Assembly (NCBI RefSeq): GCF_001590605.1
Contig: NZ_CP014504.1
Location: 1,612,001 to 1,676,000 of the forward strand
DNA: 64,000 bases
Reading direction: 5' to 3'
Source of the DNA: Pedobacter cryoconitis
GTDB taxonomy: Bacteria > Bacteroidota > Bacteroidia > Sphingobacteriales > Sphingobacteriaceae
Shown: positions 7,238 through 15,735 of the stretch, in pieces
Layout of the letters: every line of letters begins with the position of its first letter
Position numbering within the stretch: the stretch's first letter is position 1
Position numbers and translations under genes: made by a program
Notes under the pieces: generated by a model
Database searches by the model: none
Told to the model about the DNA's origin: nothing
What the model saw: the letters and a program-made list of their open reading frames with translations, nothing else

Positions 7238-9106
7238 ATGAAGAAAATGATACCTATGTTGGTTACATTATGTCTGTCTGCGGGTTATGCAACGGCACAA
7301 AGTGACACCACAAAAAATTTAAGTGAAGTGATGGTTAGAGAGAACCGTCTGAAACTTCCATTCTCTAAACAAAATCGTAATATCTGGATAATTGACAACC
7401 AGCAAATTAAGAATTTGCCTTCAAGGTCGATTAGTGAATTGTTGAGCTATGTTACAGGGGTTGACGTTCGTCAGCGCGGACCTGGTGGGGTACAGGCTGA
7501 TATCAGTATTGATGGTGGAACTTTTGATCAGACTCTTGTTTTAATCAATGGGGTAAAAGTTTCAGATCCTCAGACGGGACACAATATAATGAATTTACCT
7601 ATTTCCGTTGACGATATCGATCATATCGAAGTTTTAAGGGGATCTGCATCGCGCATATATGGCACCAATGCTTTAACGGGAGCAATCAACATTGTGACTA
7701 AAGCGGTGACCAGAACAGGTGTTTCTGCGAATGTATTTACTGGAAGTAGTTTTAAAAAGGATGAAGTTAGTGGAGATACCTATGCAAATTATGGTATCCG
7801 CGCGACCGGGACATTGGCGTTAAAAGAATCCAGTCATTTATTTTCTGCCGGACAGGAAGCTGGAAATGGATATCGCTATAACACTGCTTTTAATAATCAG
7901 AAATTCTTTTACGAAGGTAAAGTCAGTGTAGGAAAAACAGATCAACTGGAAATTACCGGTGGTTATATCCATAATAAATTTGGTGCAAATGGTTATTATT
8001 CAGCTCCTGGTGATAGGGAAGCCGAAGAAACAGTAAAAACAGCGATTGCAGCAGTGGCTTATAAAACACAGCTGACTTCTTTCTGGAGCCTGATGCCAAG
8101 ATTGAGTTATAGAAACAATGTTGATGATTATCTATACATCAAACAAACCCCTGATAAATTCCACAATCATCATGTTACCCAGGTATTGAGTGCTGAACTG
8201 AACAATAGTTTTCAAACTGGAATCGGTGAATTTGGTCTGGGACTTGAAGCAAGAAAAGAGAAAATCAACAGTACAAACCTGGGCAAGAGAAACAGGGATA
8301 ATGCAGGTATATATGGAGAATACAAGTTTGACCTGGTAAAGGACCTGTTAGTAAACGTAGGGAGTTACGTGAATTACAATTCTGATTATGGTTGGCAGGC
8401 TTTTCCTGGAATTGATGCTGGGTATAACTTTTATGGAAATTGGAAAGTTTTTGTGAATGTTGGAACAGGACAACGCTTACCGACTTTTACTGATCTTTAC
8501 TACAAAGGGCCAACTAATATTGGAAATGACCAGTTACAGCCAGAAAAATCGCGCTACGCTGAAGGAGGAATTAAATATAATTCTACACATTTTGTCTTAA
8601 ATGCGAGTTTATTTAAACGCAGGATTACTAATTTCATTGATTGGGTAAAGGACAAAACAACAGATCCATGGCAACCTAAGAATTTTAGTGAACTGAATAC
8701 TATGGGATATACGCTAAGTGCAGATTATAATACCGGAGCACTGGAGAATTCTGCTTTCAATAGCTTAAGATTTGGTTTGGCTTATACGAATCTTAACCCT
8801 AAGGTCAAAACAACCTTACTTGAAGCCAATATCTCCCGTTATGCTGTAGAATCTTTGAAAAATCAATTGACCGCTACTGTCAATGCGGAGTTTTTGAAAG
8901 TAATGGCTTTAACTGTAACAGCAAGGTATTGTGAACGGATCAGTTATAAAGATTATACGGTAATGGATGCAAGATTGAGTTATAAATTAAAGCGCAGCAG
9001 TATTTATGCAGATGCTTCTAACATCTTTGATGTGAACTTTATACAGGCTGGAGCAGTCCCTATGCCCGGTGTATGGGCGACATTGGGTTATAAAATTGCT
9101 TTATAG
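7238..9106 (+). CDS. TonB-dependent outer-membrane receptor (BtuB-like size)
   Basis: Energy-dependent outer-membrane importer (622 residues). A signal peptide (about 1-20, cleavage near ATAQS) is followed by a plug domain: LSEVMVRENR as the likely TonB-box region, then SELLSYVTGVDVRQRGPGGVQ, VLINGVKVSDPQTGHN and IEVLRGSASRIYGTNALTGAINIVT (about 61-147). A 22-strand barrel of aromatic-rich beta stretches follows and ends in an aromatic-containing strand. There is no N-terminal carboxypeptidase-like domain, and the size suits cobalamin, siderophore or small-molecule receptors. No cobalamin riboswitch was recognised in the 145 bases upstream, so I do not assign vitamin B12. It is a single gene with no SusD partner. 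Confidence 0.9.
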   Translation: MKKMIPMLVTLCLSAGYATAQSDTTKNLSEVMVRENRLKLPFSKQNRNIWIIDNQQIKNLPSRSISELLSYVTGVDVRQRGPGGVQADISIDGGTFDQTLVLINGVKVSDPQTGHNIMNLPISVDDIDHIEVLRGSASRIYGTNALTGAINIVTKAVTRTGVSANVFTGSSFKKDEVSGDTYANYGIRATGTLALKESSHLFSAGQEAGNGYRYNTAFNNQKFFYEGKVSVGKTDQLEITGGYIHNKFGANGYYSAPGDREAEETVKTAIAAVAYKTQLTSFWSLMPRLSYRNNVDDYLYIKQTPDKFHNHHVTQVLSAELNNSFQTGIGEFGLGLEARKEKINSTNLGKRNRDNAGIYGEYKFDLVKDLLVNVGSYVNYNSDYGWQAFPGIDAGYNFYGNWKVFVNVGTGQRLPTFTDLYYKGPTNIGNDQLQPEKSRYAEGGIKYNSTHFVLNASLFKRRITNFIDWVKDKTTDPWQPKNFSELNTMGYTLSADYNTGALENSAFNSLRFGLAYTNLNPKVKTTLLEANISRYAVESLKNQLTATVNAEFLKVMALTVTARYCERISYKDYTVMDARLSYKLKRSSIYADASNIFDVNFIQAGAVPMPGVWATLGYKIAL

Positions 9107-9158
9107 CATTTTTATTTATTTCTTATTCTATGGTAAGATGCAGGGAGATTATTGGAAG

Positions 9159-9166
9159 TAAATTTG
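9159..9166 (+). promoter_or_regulatory. -7 box (TAAATTTG) upstream of the pirin gene
   Basis: Perfect TAnnTTTG match 33 bases before the pirin ATG, giving a predicted leader of about 20 bases. Confidence 0.45.
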
Positions 9167-9191
9167 TATAACAAACCAAAAGAATAAGAAT

Positions 9192-9908
9192 ATGGCACAA
9201 ACAGTTTTGCATACTGCAGCCTCAAGAGGCGGAGCAGATCACGGATGGTTAAAAAGTTATCACACTTTTAGCTTTGCGAGTTACTATAATCCTGAAAGAG
9301 TTAATTTTGGTGCATTAAGAGTTTTGAATGATGATGCAGTAGATGGGGGAAGAGGTTTTGGAGAACATCCACATGACAATATGGAAATTATTTCTATCCC
9401 TTTATCAGGGGCATTAGAACATAAAGATAGCATGGGTAATATCGGAACTATTGAACCGGGTGAGATCCAGGTCATGAGTGCAGGAACCGGAATGTACCAT
9501 ACAGAATATAATAAGAACAAAGATCAGAGAGTTAAATTTTTGCAGATCTGGGTATTCCCGAATAAAAGGAATGTAGAACCAAGGTATGATCAGGTAAAAA
9601 TTGATACTCCTGAAAAACCAAATACTTTGGTACAGATTTTATCGCCAAATCCAGAGGATGCTGGTGTATGGATTCATCAGGATGCCTGGTTTAATCTAGG
9701 AAAACTGGAAAAAGGAAGCCAGATCACTTATTCTTTGCAGAAAAAAGGAAATGGTGCTTATATCTTTGTTTTGGAAGGTGATATTGAGATCAATGGTCAG
9801 CCATTGTCTGCAAGAGATGGCTTTGGTATCTGGGATACTGATAGTTTCTCTATAGAAGCATCAGCAGCTGCTGAATTTTTAATTATGGATGTTCCTATGG
9901 AATTCTAA
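9192..9908 (+). CDS. Pirin family protein (YhaK-like bicupin)
   Basis: Cupin-fold protein of the pirin family (238 residues, the usual length of the YhaK/YhhW type). The first cupin has metal ligands in GRGFGEHPHDNMEIISIPLS (about 54-73: His and His, then Glu) with the later TGMYHTEYN (about 98-106), where pirins place the remaining His and Glu. The second, degenerate cupin covers about 160-235. Some members dioxygenate quercetin or bind redox-active metal; others act as redox sensors, so the role here is open. The cytoplasmic product is encoded two bases upstream of a degenerate receiver protein, almost certainly in one mRNA. Confidence 0.92.
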   Translation: MAQTVLHTAASRGGADHGWLKSYHTFSFASYYNPERVNFGALRVLNDDAVDGGRGFGEHPHDNMEIISIPLSGALEHKDSMGNIGTIEPGEIQVMSAGTGMYHTEYNKNKDQRVKFLQIWVFPNKRNVEPRYDQVKIDTPEKPNTLVQILSPNPEDAGVWIHQDAWFNLGKLEKGSQITYSLQKKGNGAYIFVLEGDIEINGQPLSARDGFGIWDTDSFSIEASAAAEFLIMDVPMEF

Positions 9909-9910
9909 TT

Positions 9911-10222
9911 ATGGAAAATAGGACAGAGATTTTAGTCGTTGGTACGCATGAAGATATTTTAAAGACTATACTCAGGTTATTGAATGCAGAAAATGCATGG
10001 TATGCTGAGGGTGTTTTGGGATGTGAAGAAGCTATTGCGAAATGTAAATCTCATGCTTACGCTATAGTATTGCTTGGTGGTGGATTAGCTGAGCCTGAAG
10101 AGGCAAGACTGAAGACGGAAATCAAAAAGATACATCCGGCAATACATATTATTCCGCATTATGGTGGTGGGAGCGGCCTACTTTATGCAGAAATTCATAG
10201 TGCATTGGGTACCAGAACTTAA
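9911..10222 (+). CDS. Degenerate response-regulator receiver-like protein
   Basis: 103 residues resembling a CheY receiver in outline: beta1 ILVVGTHED (about 7-15), alpha1, AEGVLGCEEAIAKCKSHAYAIVLLGG (about 32-57) and IKKIHPAIHIIP (about 71-82). The key residues are lost. The acidic pair after beta1 is not in the usual place, the phosphoacceptor Asp after IVLL is replaced by Gly-Gly-Gly, and no lysine is seen after beta5. Phosphorylation is therefore unlikely and it may act by protein binding. It follows pirin by two bases, which suggests a functional link. The fold call is tentative; an unrelated alpha/beta protein is the alternative. Confidence 0.65.
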   Translation: MENRTEILVVGTHEDILKTILRLLNAENAWYAEGVLGCEEAIAKCKSHAYAIVLLGGGLAEPEEARLKTEIKKIHPAIHIIPHYGGGSGLLYAEIHSALGTRT

Positions 10223-10231
10223 ACCAGATGC

Positions 10232-10280
10232 TATAAATCATAAAAAAACCGGCAATCTGCCGGTTTTTTTATGATTTATA
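10232..10280. terminator. Bidirectional terminator, 23-bp perfect stem
   Basis: Arms 10232-10254 and 10258-10280 are exact complements around an ATC loop. The GC-rich core CCGGCA/TGCCGG is flanked by a run of seven A on one side and seven T on the other, so the hairpin plus U-run works in both directions. It ends the pirin-receiver unit and the convergent YtxH gene. Confidence 0.92.
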
Positions 10281-10296
10281 TTCTAACCAGAATAAA

Positions 10297-10731
10297 TTAA
10301 GCGTTCTCTATATCACTTCTTACAGTGCTCGCTTTATCTTTAATTTCTTCTTTAGCATCGTTGATATCATCTTTTGCATCGTTGAACTTAGATTTTACAG
10401 TTTCTACTGCTCTATCTTTCAAATCAACAAGTTCATCAGCTCCGTTTTGCAATTTCTCACCGTAAGTCTGGTATTTATTTTTTGCAGTGTCAGCTATTTG
10501 GTCCGCACCGTCTTTTAGCTTTTCTTTATAGGTCTGCAGTTTATCTTTTGCATTGTCTGCAAGATCTTTAGTTTTATCTGCTAACAGGTTCCTGGTTTCT
10601 GATCCGCTGCTTGGTGCAAATAATACGCCTAAGGCTGCCCCAACTGCTAATCCAGCTAATAAAGCTACAACAACAGGAGTTTTATCAGTTTGCTTGCCTA
10701 AGTGGTCATTAATTAATTTTTTGTAATCCAT
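10297..10731 (-). CDS. YtxH-domain membrane-anchored stress protein
   Basis: 144 residues. A short cytoplasmic N-terminus is followed by one glycine/alanine-rich membrane helix (about 19-39, VVVALLAGLAVGAALGVLFA) and the typical PSSGSETR turn of the YtxH family (about 41-48). A long charged amphipathic helical tail follows. The tail contains a 22-residue tandem repeat, AKDKLQTYKEKLKDGADQIAD followed by AKNKYQTYGEKLQNGADELVD. YtxH proteins are general-stress or cell-envelope associated proteins of unknown mechanism. The LEA-like or apolipoprotein-like tail suggests membrane surface binding. It is a lone gene ending at a shared terminator. Confidence 0.88.
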   Translation of the reverse strand: MDYKKLINDHLGKQTDKTPVVVALLAGLAVGAALGVLFAPSSGSETRNLLADKTKDLADNAKDKLQTYKEKLKDGADQIADTAKNKYQTYGEKLQNGADELVDLKDRAVETVKSKFNDAKDDINDAKEEIKDKASTVRSDIENA

Positions 10732-10897
10732 GGTAATTAGTTTTTTTATGATTAAACTGTATTAATTTCAAGTTGGTAAACAAGTTTGTTGTAATTATGC
10801 TTACAGTTTATACTGTTCAAAAACCAGTCCATTTTGGATATTTTCGAAAAATAAATAATATAAAAGCTTTTAACTTGCTGGCAGCATCAAATCACAC

Positions 10898-10931
10898 AAA
10901 AAAAACGGCCCTCTGATGAATCAGAAGGCCG
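10898..10931 (-). terminator. Rho-independent terminator of the DoxX gene
   Basis: Read on the minus strand, CGGCC...GGCCG (10906-10910 with 10927-10931) and an inner TCTGAT/ATCAGA stem are followed by a run of eight T. It lies 22 bases after the DoxX stop. Confidence 0.85.
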
Positions 10932-10952
10932 CTATCATATAAGGTTGAACTG

Positions 10953-11405
10953 TTAGCTTTCAGAAGCAACAGATTTTCCAACTGTTTCAATGGACAATAC
11001 ACCATCTCCTTCAATTAAAAAGCAAATCAAACCGGCAAGAACCAGGCAGGAAAGCCAGAATTCTGAATAAGGCCTGAATATTTGTTGCTGTGGGAAGTTA
11101 ACATAAAAGACGGCCACCATTAATATTGGGATAATTAACAGACAAAACAGCCTTGTATGTGTCCCTAACGCTATTAGCAAACCGCCAATAATATGAAGTG
11201 CTATGATTAAATGTGCTATTAAACTGATGGAGACCGCTGTACCCAAACCCGAATCTTCCATCAGGACGGTAAATGCGTGTAAATTGAGTGCGAATGCAAC
11301 TCCTTTCCAGATCAGTGTTATGCCTAAAACTATTCTAAGATAGTCCAGCCATTTTGGATGGTGGTGATCCCCCCAGTCCTGAATTTTTGATAGTAGGTTC
11401 ATCAT
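10953..11405 (-). CDS. DoxX family membrane protein
   Basis: 150-residue integral membrane protein with four predicted helices (about 18-40, 54-78, 82-100 and 112-135). It matches the DoxX/DoxD-like family: an N-terminal WLDYLRIVLGITLIWKGVAF with the conserved Arg and Lys, and a central AHLIIALHIIGGLLIALGTHTRL. DoxX proteins are linked to quinone or thiosulfate redox chemistry or to detoxification complexes, but most bacterial members lack a proven role. It is a single gene with its own terminator, divergent from the next gene. Start choice: MMNLLSK, with the second Met three bases in as an equal alternative. Confidence 0.88.
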   Translation of the reverse strand: MMNLLSKIQDWGDHHHPKWLDYLRIVLGITLIWKGVAFALNLHAFTVLMEDSGLGTAVSISLIAHLIIALHIIGGLLIALGTHTRLFCLLIIPILMVAVFYVNFPQQQIFRPYSEFWLSCLVLAGLICFLIEGDGVLSIETVGKSVASES

Positions 11406-11526
11406 GATGTTATATTTTGGTTATATCAATATACGGAATAATGTCTTGTATATCAAGTTATAGAAGGTTAATTATATTGCTTTTGTAACCTCTGGATTAA
11501 TATGCCCGATAACAGATTAAATTAAA

Positions 11527-11534
11527 TAAATTTG
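11527..11534 (+). promoter_or_regulatory. -7 box (TAAATTTG) upstream of the 115-residue protein gene
   Basis: Perfect TAnnTTTG match 26 bases before the start codon at 11553. No clear -33 element. Confidence 0.45.
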
Positions 11535-11552
11535 TATCCTTATAAATTATAA

Positions 11553-11900
11553 ATGATCGAGCCCACATTATATTACGAAACCATCAATAGGAACGCAGTC
11601 CTGATCAAAGCGAAAAAACCATTTTATGATTGGATTAACTATGTAGATCCTGAATTTCCTGTAATAGATAATGATGAGGGAACTGTATATCTGATCAAGG
11701 AACAGAAAACAAAAGCCAAAATAGAAAGCTGGTTAAAGAAAAACTTTGATCAGCTATTTAAAAATGAACTCAGAGACTATCATACGGATGAGAATGACTG
11801 GCCTCAGAAACGTACTTATAAAGTTTTCCAGGAATGGTTTACTGTTGAAATATCCTCAATGATCGTTGATCTTCAAGATACGGAGATTGTAAAAAATTAA
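11553..11900 (+). CDS. Conserved-looking hypothetical protein
   Basis: 115 residues, soluble and charged, with no signal peptide or membrane segment. It opens with IEPTLYYETINRNAVLIKAKKPFYDWINY and ends in a helix and acidic tail. The motif of aromatic residues (FYDWINYVDPEFP, WPQKRTYKVFQEWF) looks like a small globular alpha/beta domain common in Sphingobacteriaceae, but I do not recognise a named family. It has a clear -7 box upstream and normal codon use, so it is a real gene. It lies 52 bases upstream of the glycosidase gene in the same direction, and cotranscription is possible. Function unknown. Confidence 0.75.
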   Translation: MIEPTLYYETINRNAVLIKAKKPFYDWINYVDPEFPVIDNDEGTVYLIKEQKTKAKIESWLKKNFDQLFKNELRDYHTDENDWPQKRTYKVFQEWFTVEISSMIVDLQDTEIVKN

Positions 11901-11952
11901 GCTATTGTGTGATCCTTTCTTTAATTCGCTTAACAATCGTTATTATTGAAAT

Positions 11953-14577
11953 ATGAACTCCAAAGATCAGCTTAATCCGGAACAGCAACGCCTCACCAGT
12001 CATTATAATCAAGAAGCTAACTGGCTTAAGTGGGGCCCTTATGTGTCTGACCGTCAATGGGGAACAGTTAGAGAAGATTATAGTTCTAATGGAGAAGTAT
12101 GGGACTATACAACCCATGATTCAGCAAGGAGTAAAGCCTATCGCTGGGGTGAGGACGGAATAGGTGGTTTTAGTGATGACCAGCAAAATATATGTATTGG
12201 ACTGGCGCTTTGGAATGGTAAGGATGCTATTCTTAAAGAGCGTCTGTTTGGCCTGACCAATGGCCAGGGAAATCATGGAGAGGATGTAAAAGAGTTATAC
12301 TATCACCTGGATAGCAGCCCTACACACAGCTACATGAAAATGCTGTATAAATATCCTTTTCAAGCTTTTCCTTATGAATTGCTCTTGAGTGAAAATGCGA
12401 AGAGGAGCAAAACAGAATCAGAATATGAATTGATTGACACTGGTTTGTTCGATCATGATGAATACGGGGATGTTTTTATTGAATATGCTAAAAATAAAGA
12501 AGAAGACCTGCTGATTAAATATACTGTATTTAACAGAAGTGCTGCTCCGGTAACGCTCGATGTAATTCCTCAGATCTGGTATCGGAATACTTGGTTTGAT
12601 GGACAACATGGAGCTAAACCTGAAATCCTGAACCAGGGTAATCACACCCTGCTTTTAAGGTCTGATCCTATTGGAGATTACCATTGTTATGCAGATGGTA
12701 ATCCGAAATTTCTTTTTACAGATAATGAAACCAATAACCAACGTCTGTATCAATCTGATAATGTGAGCCGTTATGTGAAAGACGGAATTAATGAGTATAT
12801 CGTTAATGGAAATCAAAATGCAGTTAATCCTGATAATTTAGGAACAAAGGCAGGTATATGGTATCATCTAACTATTCCTGCTGGTGAAAGCAGCACAATC
12901 AGAATCAGGTTTAGCAAGAATAAAATAGCGCAGCCTTTTAACGATTTTGAGGATATCTTTTCCCTTCGTTTGCAAGAGACCGACACTTTTTATGCAGTTA
13001 AACAAGCTGACAGCACTAATGCAGATGAAAAGTCTATGCAGCGTCAGGCTTGGGCTGGAATGTTCTGGAACAAGCAGTTTTACAGTTTTGATGTGAATAG
13101 GTGGTTGAATGGTGATGCAGGACAACCCGCTCCACCTAAACAAAGAAGAACTGGCAGAAATTCACACTGGAAACATTTTGTGGCTAATGATATTCTTTCT
13201 ATGCCGGATAAGTGGGAATATCCATGGTTTGCAGCATGGGATCTTGCTTTTCATTGTATCAGCTTTGCGCCTTTAGATCCTGATTTTGCAAAAGAACAGT
13301 TAAGATTAATGGTTAGTGCCAATTACATGCATCCAAGCGGGCAATTGCCTGCTTATGAATGGGATTTTGGCGATGTAAACCCGCCGGTCCATGCGATGGC
13401 AACCTGGCATGTATATCTTGCAGATAAGGCAGTTAAGGGTAAAGGAGATATTGATTTCCTGGTAGAGGTTTTCAATAAACTACTGCTCAATTTTACCTGG
13501 TGGGTAAATCAGAAAGATAGTGAAGGAAATAATATTTTTGAGGGTGGTTTTCTTGGTCTTGACAATATCGGGGTATTTAACCGGAGTCAGCCAGTACCTG
13601 GTGGCGGTTTTCTGGAACAGGCTGACGGAACTAGCTGGATGGCCATGTATGCCTTGAATATGCTGCAAATCAGTATGGAGCTTTCACTTCATTTTGATGT
13701 ATTTGAAAGTATGGCTATCAAATTTTCTGAACACTTTTTATATATCGCGGGTTCAATTTCTAATATGGGAGAGGATGCGATAGGTTTGTGGGATGAAGAA
13801 GATGGTTTTTATTATGATATGCTAAGAAAACCAGATGGATCTGCTGACAGACTGCGCCTGAGAAGCTTGGTGGGGCTGATTCCTATGTTTGCCCAGATTG
13901 TATTTGATGAGCGCAAGTGGGGTAAACTGCCAAAATTAAAGGAGCGTCTGGAGTGGTTTATGCTCCAAAGGCCTGATTTGGTTCAACTGGTAAGCCATTG
14001 GACAGATACTAAAGGGAGTGACCAGCATTTACTTTCGCTGTTAAGAGGCCATCGGATGAAATTATTACTGAAACGCATGCTGGATCCGAATGAATTTCTT
14101 TCAGATTATGGTATCCGATCTGTTTCTAAAGCTTATTGTGCCTATCCTTTTAATTATCAACTGGATGGCATGGATTATACCGTGAAATATATCCCTGCTG
14201 AAAGCGATTCTGGCATGTTTGGCGGGAATAGTAATTGGAGAGGCCCCATGTGGATGCCTGTCAATTACCTGATTATTGAATCTCTTAAAAATTTCCAGGA
14301 ATATTACACTGATGATTTTAAAGTGGAATGTCCAACTGGTTCCGGCGAGTTTCTAAGTCTTAAAGAAATCGCGGCTTTATTAAGTAAAAGGTTAAAGTGC
14401 ATTTTTCTGAAAAATGAGGCTGGTGAACGACCCGTATCGGGTGGGAACCCTAAGTTTAACCATGACCCGCATTTTAAAGATTATATATTATTCCATGAAT
14501 ATTTCAATGGGGATAATGGCAAAGGGCTTGGCGCTAGTCATCAGACTGGCTGGACAGGCTTGATTGCTCTTCTTTAG
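11953..14577 (+). CDS. GH63/MGH1-like (alpha/alpha)6-barrel glycosidase
   Basis: 874 residues, related to mannosylglycerate hydrolase/GH63 glucosidases found in many bacteria. The N-terminal part contains WLKWGPYVSDRQWGTVREDYS (about 23-43) and a beta-sandwich-like stretch. The C-terminal (alpha/alpha)6 barrel includes WEYPWFAAWDLAFHCISFA (about 422-440, carrying the catalytic Asp), QLPAYEWDFGDVNPPVHAMA (about 466-485) and MFGGNSNWRGPMWMPVNYL (about 756-774, carrying the second acid). No signal peptide is seen, so it is probably cytoplasmic and acts on an intracellular alpha-glucoside or mannosylglycerate-type solute; the substrate is not known. Its length fits full-length family members. Confidence 0.85.
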   Translation: MNSKDQLNPEQQRLTSHYNQEANWLKWGPYVSDRQWGTVREDYSSNGEVWDYTTHDSARSKAYRWGEDGIGGFSDDQQNICIGLALWNGKDAILKERLFGLTNGQGNHGEDVKELYYHLDSSPTHSYMKMLYKYPFQAFPYELLLSENAKRSKTESEYELIDTGLFDHDEYGDVFIEYAKNKEEDLLIKYTVFNRSAAPVTLDVIPQIWYRNTWFDGQHGAKPEILNQGNHTLLLRSDPIGDYHCYADGNPKFLFTDNETNNQRLYQSDNVSRYVKDGINEYIVNGNQNAVNPDNLGTKAGIWYHLTIPAGESSTIRIRFSKNKIAQPFNDFEDIFSLRLQETDTFYAVKQADSTNADEKSMQRQAWAGMFWNKQFYSFDVNRWLNGDAGQPAPPKQRRTGRNSHWKHFVANDILSMPDKWEYPWFAAWDLAFHCISFAPLDPDFAKEQLRLMVSANYMHPSGQLPAYEWDFGDVNPPVHAMATWHVYLADKAVKGKGDIDFLVEVFNKLLLNFTWWVNQKDSEGNNIFEGGFLGLDNIGVFNRSQPVPGGGFLEQADGTSWMAMYALNMLQISMELSLHFDVFESMAIKFSEHFLYIAGSISNMGEDAIGLWDEEDGFYYDMLRKPDGSADRLRLRSLVGLIPMFAQIVFDERKWGKLPKLKERLEWFMLQRPDLVQLVSHWTDTKGSDQHLLSLLRGHRMKLLLKRMLDPNEFLSDYGIRSVSKAYCAYPFNYQLDGMDYTVKYIPAESDSGMFGGNSNWRGPMWMPVNYLIIESLKNFQEYYTDDFKVECPTGSGEFLSLKEIAALLSKRLKCIFLKNEAGERPVSGGNPKFNHDPHFKDYILFHEYFNGDNGKGLGASHQTGWTGLIALL

Positions 14578-14610
14578 TTCTTTATTTTCAACCTTTACGC
14601 TCCATAATTT

Positions 14611-15687
14611 ATGGCTGTTGCCTATAAAAGAATCGTTGTTAAAATCGGTTCAAATGTCCTCACACAAGCTGATGGATTACCAGATAATGCACGGATTGAA
14701 CACCTTGTCGCACAAATTATCAGTCTAAAAAAAGCTGGCATTGCGGTAGTTGTAGTTTCTTCTGGCGCTGTAGCTGCTGGCAGAAGTATGATCGGTATAT
14801 CTGAAAAACAGGATGCCGTTGCAGCAAGACAGCTTTTAGCTTCTATTGGACAAATTAAGCTGATTAATACTTATTTGTCCCTGTTTGAGAAGCAACAGAT
14901 GCTTTGTTCACAGGTATTGGTCACTAAGGAAGACTTTCGTGACCGGAAACACTATTTAAATATTAAAAACTGCCTTTCTATCTTATTGAAACACCAGGTT
15001 ATTCCAATTATCAATGAAAACGATGTTGTATCCGTTACTGAGTTGATGTTTACAGATAATGATGAGCTGGCAGGGCTGGTAGCTTCTATGTTAGAGGCAG
15101 ATGCATTGATTATCCTTTCTAATGTAGATGGTATTTATAACGGAGATCCAAAATCACCAGGCTCCAGTGTAATCAGAGAAATCAAAAAGGATGATGCTAT
15201 TGGTTCTTTCATAAATACGACTAAATCTGGGTTAGGAAGAGGTGGAATGGTCACTAAATTAGGGATGGCACAGAAAGTCGCAAAACTGGGTATTCCGGTT
15301 TATATTGCCAATGGCACGCGAAACAATATTCTGACTGATTTAATAGCTCAAAAGGTGGATCATACCTATTTTGTACCGGAAAAGAATACTTCGGGAAAGA
15401 AAAAGTGGATTGCACATTCTGAGCATTCTGCCACAGGAAGTGTTCAGCTGAATAAAGGAGCTGCAGAAGCACTGATTTCTGGTCAGGCCCGCAGTTTATT
15501 GCCAATTGGGATAACAGAAATCCTGTCTTCATTTCAAAAAGGGGATATTATCCGCTTACTGGATGAGCATGGAAAGCTGATCGGTTTGGGAATAGCAGAT
15601 TACGGTTCTGATAAAGCGAAAGAAAGAATAGGACAAAAGGGACATAAATCTTTAGTTCATTATAATTATTTTTATGCTGTAAGCTAA
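14611..15687 (+). CDS. proB: Glutamate 5-kinase
   Basis: Phosphorylates L-glutamate with ATP to gamma-glutamyl phosphate, the first step of proline synthesis. The N-terminal amino-acid-kinase domain shows KRIVVKIGSNVL (about 6-17), VVVVSSGAVAAG (about 45-56), INENDVV (about 132-138), FTDNDELAGLVA (about 147-158) and the GRGGMVTKLGMAQ stretch (about 208-220). A C-terminal PUA domain follows (about 265-355), as in full-length ProB. At 358 residues the length is normal. proA follows 48 bases downstream, so the two form an operon. Feedback inhibition by proline is a family property, not visible here. Confidence 0.95.
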   Translation: MAVAYKRIVVKIGSNVLTQADGLPDNARIEHLVAQIISLKKAGIAVVVVSSGAVAAGRSMIGISEKQDAVAARQLLASIGQIKLINTYLSLFEKQQMLCSQVLVTKEDFRDRKHYLNIKNCLSILLKHQVIPIINENDVVSVTELMFTDNDELAGLVASMLEADALIILSNVDGIYNGDPKSPGSSVIREIKKDDAIGSFINTTKSGLGRGGMVTKLGMAQKVAKLGIPVYIANGTRNNILTDLIAQKVDHTYFVPEKNTSGKKKWIAHSEHSATGSVQLNKGAAEALISGQARSLLPIGITEILSSFQKGDIIRLLDEHGKLIGLGIADYGSDKAKERIGQKGHKSLVHYNYFYAVS

Positions 15688-15735
15688 TACAGTAAATTCC
15701 GGCGAAACAACATACCGGTTCTAAACGAAAAGGAA

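Noticed and set aside
9107..9191. Possible terminator after the BtuB-like receptor
   Set aside because: Only A/T-rich sequence without a stable stem; not reported as a feature.
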